Origin: Leptolinea sp. UBA5203
GTDB taxonomy: Bacteria; Chloroflexota; Anaerolineae; Anaerolineales; Anaerolineaceae
Assembly (NCBI GenBank): GCA_002412765.1
Contig: DHVR01000021.1
Coordinates: 1 to 64,000, forward strand
Length of the DNA stretch: 64,000 nucleotides
Direction: 5' to 3'
In this document: one piece after another, positions 26,239 to 34,498 of the stretch
How the letters are laid out: every line of letters begins with the position of its first letter
How positions within the stretch are numbered: the stretch's first letter is position 1
Program-made: the position numbers and the translations under genes
Notes under the pieces: generated by a model
What the model saw: the letters and a program-made list of their open reading frames with translations, nothing else
Told to the model about the DNA's origin: nothing
The model's database searches: none

Positions 26239-27657
26239 TTAGAAAAGTCCCAGTTCTTTGAGCGCTTCAGCAGCACCATCCAGATTGGTTAAGTTCATAC
26301 CAGCATAGGACGGTGAGAAAACCACGCCCTTGCCGCCGGCACGATATGTGGCCAGCACACTGCGGCGCACAATATCCGGAGTACAAACAGCCATATCCGC
26401 GGATGAACGGGGAGCATCCACACCAATGCCCATATAGACATCGGCCTTTCCATTGACTCCGCGCACGGCGTCGGCACATTGACCGTAGACGTAGGTGTCT
26501 GGGTCCATGCCCGCAGCAACCAGCTTGTCATATGGAGCTTCCTTCAATCCCAACAGATCGTACATAATCGGAGTCAGGTTCTGCGGATCCAGGTCGCGCA
26601 GGACGGATTTGTGTAAGTTATCCATTTCCTTGACATAGATGCCGCCGGCCTGGTGTTGATACGTGATAGGCTTCACCCAATCGGCCCAGTCGGCCATTTC
26701 TTCCCACGGCCATTGCGCTTTGCGCAGCAAATTAAAGTGATTGCGGTTCCAGACATTCAAACCAAAACTCAAATTTGGATTAACCCACTTGACAATCCCG
26801 TACAATTCCCGGTCCATGTCCTTGTTGCGTTCCACCCAATACTTTTCCCAGACCATGATTTCAGGGTTGCGGTACATCACGCGTAAAAACTCCACCATCG
26901 CCCCGTCCACAAATTCAGCACCGGCGCGGGCCTTCTGGGCATACTCATACAATTCCTTGAAGGCAATCATCACCCGGTCCACATCAATACCGCGCTCCAT
27001 GGCCTCATGCCGGCAGTGTTTGCAGAAGCAATTGGGAGAAGCACCCCACAGCAAATTGTCCAGCGGGCTGCGGCGTTCGTTACACCACATGACGCCATCG
27101 ATGTCATAATTGCGGGCATAGTCCTCAATAATGGAATACCACCAGTTGCGATAATCTGGATTATTGATGCAGGGTTCGTTGGAAAAGCGGTTGAATAAAT
27201 CCACTTCCAGACACTGCGGCATATTGGGAATGCCAATATTATTCACCCCGCCATGCCCGGCATAATTGAATAAAGGTTCCATCACTTCCGGGATGATCTT
27301 CATCCCGCGTTTGCGGGCTTCCGGAATGATCATCTCCAGAACATCTTTGCATTCCAATTCCTTGTCCTTGGCACGGAAGTCATCAATGATCGTGTTCTTG
27401 TAAAACTCAGGACGATGTTTGATATAAGAACCGCCCAACAGTTTATAAGGTTCGGGTACGCCATGATCCGGCCAGCCTTCCAATTCCCAGGAGATTCTGC
27501 GGCCAACTTTCAAGCCCAACCAGGAGATGGTGCCTACCAACAAGGTATTCACCCCAATTCGGGACTGGAACATGTCCAGCATGTTCTCCACCCCTTCATC
27601 CATGAAACTGATTGGGCTGATTTGCATGCCCACGAATTTTTCATCTTTCTTTGCCAT
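26239..27657 (-). CDS. TIM-barrel glycoside-hydrolase-like protein with Cys cluster
   Basis: 472-residue cytoplasmic protein without signal peptide. The pattern of strands and motifs fits a clan GH-A-type barrel: IIPEARKRGMKIIPEV, DIDGVMWCNERRSPL with a candidate acid/base Glu, then NCFCKHCRHEA, a CxCxxC cluster reminiscent of the zinc site of GH42 beta-galactosidases. A C-terminal GIGVDAPRSSADMAVCTPD and YRAGGKGVVFSPSY complete the barrel. I cannot assign a GH family. The ATG at 27657 has GGAGG five bases upstream. It is the last gene of a unit with two Gfo/Idh oxidoreductases and an SDR, so it may cleave an oxidised glycoside or another sugar derivative; this is inference. Confidence 0.6.
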   Translation of the reverse strand: MAKKDEKFVGMQISPISFMDEGVENMLDMFQSRIGVNTLLVGTISWLGLKVGRRISWELEGWPDHGVPEPYKLLGGSYIKHRPEFYKNTIIDDFRAKDKELECKDVLEMIIPEARKRGMKIIPEVMEPLFNYAGHGGVNNIGIPNMPQCLEVDLFNRFSNEPCINNPDYRNWWYSIIEDYARNYDIDGVMWCNERRSPLDNLLWGASPNCFCKHCRHEAMERGIDVDRVMIAFKELYEYAQKARAGAEFVDGAMVEFLRVMYRNPEIMVWEKYWVERNKDMDRELYGIVKWVNPNLSFGLNVWNRNHFNLLRKAQWPWEEMADWADWVKPITYQHQAGGIYVKEMDNLHKSVLRDLDPQNLTPIMYDLLGLKEAPYDKLVAAGMDPDTYVYGQCADAVRGVNGKADVYMGIGVDAPRSSADMAVCTPDIVRRSVLATYRAGGKGVVFSPSYAGMNLTNLDGAAEALKELGLF

Positions 27658-27691
27658 TTTTACCTCCACTTCTCATCTCTTTCTATGCAAT

Positions 27692-28786
27692 TTAAATCCA
27701 GCTTTCGGGTATTCCCTGTCGCTGATAAAAATCCTTCATGATCACTTTCTTGCCGGTTTTGGATGCTTCCACGCAGGCCAGGGTCAGACCCAGGGTCTTC
27801 AAATGGTCTTTGCCGCTGGTGATTAATGGCTTTCCGAATTCAATAGCATCCAGAAATTCGGTAATCATCAAACGGGTATCATCCACAAAGGCTTCGCAAG
27901 GTGCCAGGGAAATCTCATGCAGAGGTTCCACATCTTCACCCACTTTGAAACGCTCGCCTTCCAAAGCCAGTCCTGGCGTCAACTTGGCGCCATTCAGGTC
28001 TTCGAATTGCTGCTTTTGAATAATCACACCTTCGGAACAATCCGTGCGCCATTCAAAACAGAAACGGTTCCAGCCGGAAGTCCAGGTTCCCAGATAGTTG
28101 GCGCGGAAGCCATTTTCAAATTCCAACAAGGCAGAAACGCAGCAGTCATCGCGATAGGTGCTCCAGGAAGGACGCCAGGTATCCGCCTGCACACTGACCA
28201 CTTCCTGGTCGTAGCAATAGCGCATCAAATCCAGGTGATGCACGGATTGCTCGAGCAGCATAGGTTGATCCATCACCAGGGGATATTTGTTCAAATCCTT
28301 GCGATTTCCATCCCGATTGCGGATGTAGGCAAAATGACCAAAACCAGCTTCCCCATAGGACTGTTCCTTGATCAGTTTACGCAGCATCTGACTGGAGGAT
28401 AAATAGCGGAAATTGTGCCCCACCATTAATTTCAGTCCATACTCCTCCGCTTTCTGCACCATATCAATGCTTTCCGAAAGCACTTCGGAGAGCGGTTTCT
28501 CGCAAAGCACGTGACAGCCATGTTTGAAAGCCGTCAGAGTTTGCTCATGGTGCACTTCCGGTGGGGTCACCAGTACCACGGCGTCCGCTTTAACATGGGC
28601 AAAAGCTTCTTCGAGTGTGGCGTAGCAGGGAACGTCATGTTCGCCCCATTCCTTTAAGGTCTGCTTGGCTAAATCAACCCGGTTGCGAACATAGGCTACG
28701 TTCTCGGTACGCGGATCCTCGCGAATCACCTGTGCCCATTGCTCCCCCCGAACCCCCATCCCTACCTGAATAATTCGAATTGTCAT
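27692..28786 (-). CDS. Gfo/Idh/MocA-family NAD(P)-dependent oxidoreductase (copy 1)
   Basis: Dehydrogenase of sugars, inositols or sugar acids, 364 residues. N-terminal Rossmann fold starts RIIQVGMGVRGEQW. The catalytic Lys is in GCHVLCEKPLSE and the active-site His in EQSVHHLDLMRYCYD; the family's VGHNFRY motif is also present. The ATG at 28786 has GGGAG five bases upstream; an earlier TTG is not supported. It is closely similar to the gene immediately upstream, sharing strings such as GHFAYIRNRDGNR-like and CCVSALL, so the pair arose by tandem duplication. No signal peptide. Confidence 0.9.
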   Translation of the reverse strand: MTIRIIQVGMGVRGEQWAQVIREDPRTENVAYVRNRVDLAKQTLKEWGEHDVPCYATLEEAFAHVKADAVVLVTPPEVHHEQTLTAFKHGCHVLCEKPLSEVLSESIDMVQKAEEYGLKLMVGHNFRYLSSSQMLRKLIKEQSYGEAGFGHFAYIRNRDGNRKDLNKYPLVMDQPMLLEQSVHHLDLMRYCYDQEVVSVQADTWRPSWSTYRDDCCVSALLEFENGFRANYLGTWTSGWNRFCFEWRTDCSEGVIIQKQQFEDLNGAKLTPGLALEGERFKVGEDVEPLHEISLAPCEAFVDDTRLMITEFLDAIEFGKPLITSGKDHLKTLGLTLACVEASKTGKKVIMKDFYQRQGIPESWI

Positions 28787-28831
28787 TGATTCTCCCTTTC
28801 TTCTCTGCTCCAAGCCGTGGGTCCACTTGCC

Positions 28832-29944
28832 TTATAACCAGGCAGCAGGAACACCCCTGGATTGGTAAAATGATTTCATCTCGATTTTTTGACCGCTTAC
28901 TGCGGCTTCGTCAACAGCCAGGGTGACCCCCAGCGTTTTTAAATGATCTTTCCCGCTGGTAATCAGGGGCCGGTTATGCAATACCGCCCCAATAAACTCA
29001 TCCAGTAATCCCCGAGTGTCATCATAAAAAGCTCTGCAAGCCGGCAAAGGAATGGACTGTAACGGTTCTACCTTTGCATCCGTCTTGAACAACTCCCCTT
29101 CCAAGGCCAACCCGGGGGTCAAAGTTGTTTTGTACAGCTCTTCGAATTGCTGCTTCTGAAAAATCGCCCCTTTGGAGCAATCCGTTCGCCATTCAAAAGC
29201 AAAACGGTTATGACCTGAGGTCCAGGTGCCCAGGTAGTTCAAGCGAAATCCGGATTCAAACGTCAACAAGGCCGAAACACAGCAATCGCCTTCATACGTA
29301 CTAAAAGCCGGCCGCCAGGTGTCCGCCTGCACATGGGTAATTTCCTCCCCATAGCAGTAGCGCATCAAATCAAAATGATGCACAGACTGCTCCAGCAGCA
29401 TCGGCTGATGCATGCTGAGTGGATATTTATTTAGGTCCGCTCGGTTACCATCCCGATTGCGCAGATAGGTGAAATGCCCAAAACCGGTCTGTCCCTGTTC
29501 TTGCGTTTGAAACATCTGGCGCAGATGTTGATTCACAGGTAGATAACGAAAATTATGCCCCACCATTAAATGTAATCCGCGCTGCTCCGCTTCCCGAACC
29601 AGGGCGATGCTCTCTGCATAGATTTCCGTGAGGGGTTTCTCGCATAGCACATGGCAGCCGTGTTGAAAAGCCAGCATGCTTTGTTCATGGTGCAGATCGG
29701 GCGGGGTGACTAAAAGTACAGCATCCGCTGAATGATCCGCCAAGGCCCCTACCAGTGACGCATAAAAGGGCGTCTGCTCCTGCCAGGAAGCGATCAGCGC
29801 TTGGGCAACTTCCAGGCGCGTATCCACATAGCCAATGATCTCCACCGACGGGTGCGCACGCATCACCTCGGCCCATTTCTGGCCGCGGACACCTAATCCA
29901 ACTTGAATGATTCTTAATTTCTGCATGCTGCCCATTTGATCCAT
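28832..29944 (-). CDS. Gfo/Idh/MocA-family NAD(P)-dependent oxidoreductase (copy 2)
   Basis: 370-residue paralogue of the next gene: Rossmann start RIIQVGLGVRGQKW, catalytic Lys in GCHVLCEKPLTE, His in EQSVHHFDLMRYCYG. The ATG at 29944 follows GGAGAG by seven bases, but that ribosome site can pair with an upstream CTCTCC (29949-29977), which may limit translation. Two paralogous oxidoreductases beside an SDR and a TIM-barrel glycosidase-like protein suggest sequential oxidation and reduction of a sugar-like ring; substrate unknown. Confidence 0.9.
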   Translation of the reverse strand: MDQMGSMQKLRIIQVGLGVRGQKWAEVMRAHPSVEIIGYVDTRLEVAQALIASWQEQTPFYASLVGALADHSADAVLLVTPPDLHHEQSMLAFQHGCHVLCEKPLTEIYAESIALVREAEQRGLHLMVGHNFRYLPVNQHLRQMFQTQEQGQTGFGHFTYLRNRDGNRADLNKYPLSMHQPMLLEQSVHHFDLMRYCYGEEITHVQADTWRPAFSTYEGDCCVSALLTFESGFRLNYLGTWTSGHNRFAFEWRTDCSKGAIFQKQQFEELYKTTLTPGLALEGELFKTDAKVEPLQSIPLPACRAFYDDTRGLLDEFIGAVLHNRPLITSGKDHLKTLGVTLAVDEAAVSGQKIEMKSFYQSRGVPAAWL

Positions 29945-29948
29945 TTCA

Positions 29949-29977
29949 ACTCTCCATCAGGTTATTCGTCGGAGAGT
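29949..29977 (-). promoter_or_regulatory. Hairpin that can hide the ribosome site of the second Gfo/Idh gene
   Basis: ACTCTCC (29949-29955) and GGAGAGT (29971-29977) form a 7-bp stem with a 15-base loop. On the minus transcript the GGAGAG ribosome site is inside the stem. On the plus strand the stem is followed by a T-run, so it could alternatively be a relic terminator. Confidence 0.4.
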
Positions 29978-29987
29978 CCCTTTTTTT

Positions 29988-30779
29988 CTACGCTTGGTAC
30001 GGTTGGTATTTAAGTTGCCAGCCTTCCTTACGGATTTGTTCCGACAATTCATAGGCCATAATCCGTTCACCGGAAACGCCGCTGCCATCTTGCAAACCTA
30101 AAAAGATGAAGGCTTCCGTGGATACGATGGAATCCACCCACTGTTTCTTTTCATTCTCAGGCAGGGCATCATAGGCTTCTTGTATCAACGAGGTAGGTTT
30201 AATGCGTACCCCAGCGCTCATCCCGCCGGGTGTGATGGTGTTCACGGCAATGTTATGCTTGCGAATTTCCATGGCGATGGACTTGGTAAACCCTTCCAGG
30301 CCAAACTTGCAAGTACTGTAGATGGATTCTTTTTCAAATCCACTTACCCCGGCATTGGAGGAGACATTAATAATGCTGCCCCCGCCCTGCTTGACCATAT
30401 CCTGCAGGAATAGCTTGGTCATTACAATCACCGCGCGCAGATTAATGTTCAAGGTTAGGTCAATTTCCTGCTGACTCAATTCTTCAAAATCTTTCAGGAT
30501 CAAAACTGCAGCATTGTTTACCAGAATATCCAGCCGGCCGTAGGTTTGCATCACCCAATCATGAAAAGCCTGCAAAGCCGCGTCGTTACTGACATCAATG
30601 GATTTGCCGACCGCTTGCCCGCCTTCTGCTTTAATCAAGGCGATGGTGTGATCTATTTCCGATTGTGTACGGGAGACAACAATTACTTTTGCGCCCTGCC
30701 GGGCATAAGCCAATGCCACGGATTGGCCCCAACCCCGGCCGGCACCCGTCACTATGGCGACTTTATCTTTTAATAACAT
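29988..30779 (-). CDS. Short-chain dehydrogenase/reductase
   Basis: Classical SDR of 263 residues. Cofactor motif TGAGRGWGQ, structural NNAA (LDILVNNAAVLI), catalytic Ser in INVSSNAG and the Tyr-Lys pair in YSTCK. I start at the ATG at 30779, seven bases after GGAG; a longer reading to 30860 would overlap the previous gene without a ribosome site. The C-terminus is longer than the minimal family, with EAFIFLGLQDGSGVSGE. It lies in the unit with DUF362 and Gfo/Idh genes. NAD(P)-dependent oxidation of a hydroxyl group is expected; the substrate is unknown. Confidence 0.9.
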   Translation of the reverse strand: MLLKDKVAIVTGAGRGWGQSVALAYARQGAKVIVVSRTQSEIDHTIALIKAEGGQAVGKSIDVSNDAALQAFHDWVMQTYGRLDILVNNAAVLILKDFEELSQQEIDLTLNINLRAVIVMTKLFLQDMVKQGGGSIINVSSNAGVSGFEKESIYSTCKFGLEGFTKSIAMEIRKHNIAVNTITPGGMSAGVRIKPTSLIQEAYDALPENEKKQWVDSIVSTEAFIFLGLQDGSGVSGERIMAYELSEQIRKEGWQLKYQPYQA

Positions 30780-30804
30780 AGCGCTTCTCCATAGACCTAT
30801 TTTT

Positions 30805-31764
30805 TTAGGCTTTGTTTTCCAGTTTGTCTTCTTCAGAGATGACCAGAGCCGCCGGATCAAGATTATTTTTCTGCTCAGTTTCCAGATGGGCTTCTGCTTC
30901 TTTTAAAATATACTGGAAAGAACCCAGGCCGTGTTCAGCTGCCACACGTAACTGATCCAGGTTTTCCAGGGGAACGCCGATGCGGTTATCAGCAGGAAAC
31001 TGTTTCAATAATTTCACCGCTTCGCTGTCGATCGCCACCAAATCGCCGGAGGCCATGATCACATTGGGGAAGACATATGGTCCGCGTCCGTGCCAATTGA
31101 CGGTACTGCGGCGACCATCCACCAGGATCAAATTCGGCTGCCAACCCAAATGAAGTTCGGCAACCATGCCTTCAGTGGTATTGCGGTCCGCATGTAAAAT
31201 CTCCCGATCATCCACACTTAACCAACCCACACCCAGTTTCAAGGAAACAGAAAAGCGGGCCGAAGAATGGCAGCGCATATTGCTCAGATAAACACGTTTA
31301 TCCGCTTCATACATGGAACGCGGTACATGATAGGACTTCCAATATTTTCCCGGTACTTCCAACTCCACCCATTCTTCCTCTTCAAATTCAATCAAGGGCA
31401 CCCCAAAGCGTTTGAGAACAGGGAAAACACCCAGATTGGTGGCGACTTTGTGGGTTGGACCGTCCGCCCGACCGGACATCTCAGCCACGGTAACCTTGGC
31501 GCCTGCGTCGATTAATAATTCAATCGCCGCTGCCAGGATACCCAAATCGGTGGAAAGAGGGGTCTCATAAGAACAGTTAAAATTCGGCTTGAGGATGACT
31601 TTGTCGCCGGGTTTAATGGCCTTCTCAATACCGCCCAATAAAGCCATGGCTGCATTTAATCTTTCCGGTAAATAATCCCCATTCACAAAAGGGGCTTTAG
31701 CCACCAGAGGAAGGTTATTTTCGGTGAAAACGTTTTTCGTTCGAGGATGAGGTTGAACTATCAT
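30805..31764 (-). CDS. DUF362-family protein (copy 1)
   Basis: 319-residue protein. Recognised by KPGDKVILKPNFN near residue 50, AKVTVAEMSG, the NMRCHSSARFSVSLKLGVGW segment where many DUF362 proteins have a KTH motif, and the late SGDLVAIDSEAV (Asp-rich). No ferredoxin cysteines are present, unlike some DUF362 proteins. The function of the family is not established. It is closely related to the next gene upstream. It has its own operator (31786-31797) 22 bases before the ATG and GGAG five bases before it, so it begins a separately controlled unit. Confidence 0.75.
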   Translation of the reverse strand: MIVQPHPRTKNVFTENNLPLVAKAPFVNGDYLPERLNAAMALLGGIEKAIKPGDKVILKPNFNCSYETPLSTDLGILAAAIELLIDAGAKVTVAEMSGRADGPTHKVATNLGVFPVLKRFGVPLIEFEEEEWVELEVPGKYWKSYHVPRSMYEADKRVYLSNMRCHSSARFSVSLKLGVGWLSVDDREILHADRNTTEGMVAELHLGWQPNLILVDGRRSTVNWHGRGPYVFPNVIMASGDLVAIDSEAVKLLKQFPADNRIGVPLENLDQLRVAAEHGLGSFQYILKEAEAHLETEQKNNLDPAALVISEEDKLENKA

Positions 31765-31785
31765 TGTCGCTCCATTTTATTGTCG

Positions 31786-31797
31786 ATTGTAGACAAT
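31786..31797. promoter_or_regulatory. GntR-type operator ATTGT-AG-ACAAT
   Basis: Perfect five-base half-sites with a two-base spacer, between the two DUF362 genes and 22 bases before the start of the second. It is identical to the site at 46497-46508 in front of the amidohydrolase gene. A further half-site ATTGT begins at 31779. Confidence 0.6.
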
Positions 31798-31814
31798 CCA
31801 GAGTTAAATTTTTT

Positions 31815-31850
31815 TTGGGGAGAGAAACCCGCATGGATTTCCCTCCCCAA
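31815..31850 (-). other. Hairpin between the DUF362 genes
   Basis: Stem TTGGGGAG/CTCCCCAA (31815-31822, 31843-31850) continues inward with GAAA/TTTC after a mismatch. An A-run, not a U-run, follows on the minus strand. It lies directly after the stop of the upstream DUF362 gene and before the operator, and may mark a boundary between transcription units. Confidence 0.55.
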
Positions 31851-31858
31851 TCATCACT

Positions 31859-32764
31859 CTAGAATTGACTTTTCTGATCCGTTTCCAAATGTCCTTCAGC
31901 TTCCAACAGGGTATAGTCCATGGATCCAATGCCATGTTTAACCGCCATGGCAAATTGTCCCATTTCTTCCAGGGGAATGTTCAGCAGGTTCTTTTCCGGA
32001 ATGCTCTTGAGAATTTTGACCGCTTCGGTATCCACGGAGACCATGTCACCGGAGGCAAGAACCAGATTGGGATATATATATTTTCCGCGCCCGTATTGGG
32101 TGTTGGTGCTGCGGCGGCCGTCGATAAACACCAGGTTGGGCTGCCATCCCAGATTCAACTCGCCAACTTTATACTCCGTCAGGGCCTTATCTTCATGCAA
32201 ATAGCCGCGGTCATCCGCATCCAGCCAGCCGACACTTAACTTCATGCTGGCGGAAAAACGGGCGGAATTATGGCAGCGCATATTGGCAGCGTAGACACGT
32301 TTATCGGCTTCATAGATCGTGCGAGGCACACGGAATTTCTTCCAATATTCGCCGGGCACTTCCATTTCCAGCCACTGGTCTTTTTCAAAATCAACAAAGG
32401 GTACATCGTATCGTTTGAGAATAGGCAGGATCTTTAAATCCCGAACTACATTTTCAGTGGGACCGTCTGCTTTGCCTGAACTTTCTGCCACGGTAATTTT
32501 AGCGCCGTGATCCTGTAATACTTCGATGATTGCGGTCAGGAAGGCCAAATCCGTTGAGAGGGGCAACGCATAGCGGCAGTTGAAATTGGGCTTCAAAACC
32601 ACTTTATCGCCAGGCTTGATCGATTTTTCGATCCCGCCCAACAATTCGGCTGCGGTGGCAATGGATTCGGGCAAATAATCCCCATTATAATGAGGGACTT
32701 TGGCAACCAGGGATTTGCCGTCTTGCTTGTAAACATTCTCAGTTCTTTCGCGAGGTTGTACCAT
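31859..32764 (-). CDS. DUF362-family protein (copy 2)
   Basis: 301-residue paralogue of the downstream gene, sharing KPGDKVVLKPNFNCRYALPL, KRVYAANMRCHNSARFS, GWQPNLVFIDGRRST and SGDMVSVDTEAVKIL. It lacks iron-sulfur cysteine motifs and any signal peptide or membrane helix. The ATG at 32764 has AGGAG seven bases upstream. Found after an SDR gene and before the operator region; function unknown. Conserved His and Asp positions shared by both copies suggest that both are active rather than one decaying. Confidence 0.75.
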   Translation of the reverse strand: MVQPRERTENVYKQDGKSLVAKVPHYNGDYLPESIATAAELLGGIEKSIKPGDKVVLKPNFNCRYALPLSTDLAFLTAIIEVLQDHGAKITVAESSGKADGPTENVVRDLKILPILKRYDVPFVDFEKDQWLEMEVPGEYWKKFRVPRTIYEADKRVYAANMRCHNSARFSASMKLSVGWLDADDRGYLHEDKALTEYKVGELNLGWQPNLVFIDGRRSTNTQYGRGKYIYPNLVLASGDMVSVDTEAVKILKSIPEKNLLNIPLEEMGQFAMAVKHGIGSMDYTLLEAEGHLETDQKSQF

Positions 32765-32805
32765 TTAGTTTCTCCTACGATTAAAGGTCAATAATACCAA
32801 TAGTA

Positions 32806-33522
32806 TCACATCCAGGGATGATTGAAAGGGGTCAGGACGGATTCCGGAATGACAAATTCAAACGGTGTTTTCAGCAGGAAAATGATATAGCTGGCGACAT
32901 CGTCGGGGTTCATCACCTCGGCCAGAGGATGATCTCCGATGGACGTCCCGCGCCATCCGGTATCGATGGAGCCTGGATACAGAATGGAAGTACGGATTTT
33001 ATGCTCCTGTCCACTGGCAGCAATGGCATGAGTCAGGCCGCTGAGTCCAAATTTGGATGCGGCATAAGCCGGGCTGCTGCTTCCGCGGATGCCAGCCTCA
33101 CTGGAGATATTGATCACATAACTGCCGTTCGCTGCTTTCAGCCCTTCCCATAAGCCGCGAGTCATATAAAAGGCGCCCGATAGATTCACTCCAAGGGTGT
33201 AATCCCAATCGGCGAATCCGGTACCTTCAATGGAACGGGGAGCAGGAACACCGGCATTATTAATTAGCACATCCAGTTTACCAAAAGCAGCCAGGATCGG
33301 ATCCAGCGCGCGCATCACATCTTCCGCGTTGGAAATATCACAGGGCACAGGCAGCACATCCGCCCCGCCCTTCTGATATTCCTCAGCCTGCTCAAAGAGT
33401 TCATGCCGGCTTCTGGCAACCATCGCCACACGCATGCCTTCGGCTACCATCGCTTTTACAATGGACTGGCCCAATCCGTGGGTTGCCCCGGTAACGACGG
33501 CTGTTTTGCCTTTCAGTTCCAT
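32806..33522 (-). CDS. Short-chain dehydrogenase/reductase
   Basis: Classical SDR of 238 residues with TGATHGLGQ cofactor loop, LDVLINNAGVP, catalytic Ser in VINISSEAG and YAASK. The ATG at 33522 is preceded by AAAGG at a spacing of eight. It lies 11 bases after the AstE-like deacylase gene. A second SDR is found two genes on, on the other side of the DUF362 pair. Substrate not recognisable. Confidence 0.9.
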   Translation of the reverse strand: MELKGKTAVVTGATHGLGQSIVKAMVAEGMRVAMVARSRHELFEQAEEYQKGGADVLPVPCDISNAEDVMRALDPILAAFGKLDVLINNAGVPAPRSIEGTGFADWDYTLGVNLSGAFYMTRGLWEGLKAANGSYVINISSEAGIRGSSSPAYAASKFGLSGLTHAIAASGQEHKIRTSILYPGSIDTGWRGTSIGDHPLAEVMNPDDVASYIIFLLKTPFEFVIPESVLTPFNHPWM

Positions 33523-33533
33523 GGATTCAACCT

Positions 33534-34493
33534 TTATTCCGCGCCAATGGACAGGAGCGGATCGCCCTCATTAATGGATAAAGATGATACCAGGAATAAT
33601 ACTTCACCGGCTTCGGGAGCAATCACTTCCTGTAAAACGGAACCCTCGAAGTTGGTGATCATGCCAATTTTTTGACCTTTCTTGACCGTATCACCAATCT
33701 CAACCGTAGCGTAATAATAGCCGGTATGCTCACTGACCAGCCAGATAAACTGATTCAGCATACGGGTGGGTACGGGTGCAGGTTGTTCGCCGGCAATCAT
33801 CTTCAACCAGCGCATGACCCGATTGGCGCCATCCGTGTGGGTAAAGATAGATTCTTTGGTCCAGATTCCCTGACCGCCAGCCTCGGTTAAGATGGCCGGT
33901 ACGCCGGCGCCAGCGGCACCCGCGATGGTGGATCCCTGGGATTTTGATTTCACAATATCACGGATACCAAAAACTTCCGCTAATTTCAAGGCTTTGGCAT
34001 CCGTCTCTGCATTACCGCTTTCGGACATAATGGTAAAGGGTGCCAGGGCTTCCACCAGGTCACCGCCGTGCATGTCAATGTAATAATCTGCATCCTGGAT
34101 GGCATTTTGGAAAATCCAATGCGCCAATTGGGCCGTCTTACCGCCATCTGCTTTGCCGGGGAAAACTCGATTCAGGTTGATGCCGTCCAAAGGACAAACA
34201 TAGATGGAGCGGGTCTTAAAAGCGGGCATGTTGGCGACAGGTAGGATGATCACCTGACCTGAGAGATCCTCCGGTTGTAAACTGCGGCCAATCTGCAGCG
34301 CAGCCTCCACGCTGGCATATTCTGCCCCATGGATGCCACCAGTAATCACCAGGCGGGGTCCGTCATTTACGCCATTAATTACGAAAACAGGCAGCTCAAC
34401 CTGGGTGCCATCCAGTTCGATGGTCTGGGTGAAGCTTTTCTTCTCGCCAACTTTTACTTGTACTGATCCAATTTGCAGCGTTCCTGATTTCAT
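33534..34493 (-). CDS. Succinylglutamate desuccinylase/aspartoacylase-family deacylase
   Basis: Zinc carboxypeptidase-fold enzyme (M14-like AstE/AspA family) of 319 residues that removes an acyl group from an N-acyl amino acid. Seen: zinc motif GIHGAE, NLNRVFPG, second His in DMHGGD, general base Glu in LTEAGGQG. The C-terminal third is a biotinyl-like beta domain (VEIGDTVKKGQKIGMI), as in many DoeB-like members. In ectoine degradation a protein of this family deacetylates N-acetyl-diaminobutyrate. It follows the epimerase gene by five bases. The substrate is unknown; N-acetyl or N-succinyl amino acids from peptide breakdown are plausible. Confidence 0.87.
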   Translation of the reverse strand: MKSGTLQIGSVQVKVGEKKSFTQTIELDGTQVELPVFVINGVNDGPRLVITGGIHGAEYASVEAALQIGRSLQPEDLSGQVIILPVANMPAFKTRSIYVCPLDGINLNRVFPGKADGGKTAQLAHWIFQNAIQDADYYIDMHGGDLVEALAPFTIMSESGNAETDAKALKLAEVFGIRDIVKSKSQGSTIAGAAGAGVPAILTEAGGQGIWTKESIFTHTDGANRVMRWLKMIAGEQPAPVPTRMLNQFIWLVSEHTGYYYATVEIGDTVKKGQKIGMITNFEGSVLQEVIAPEAGEVLFLVSSLSINEGDPLLSIGAE

Positions 34494-34498
34494 TATCT

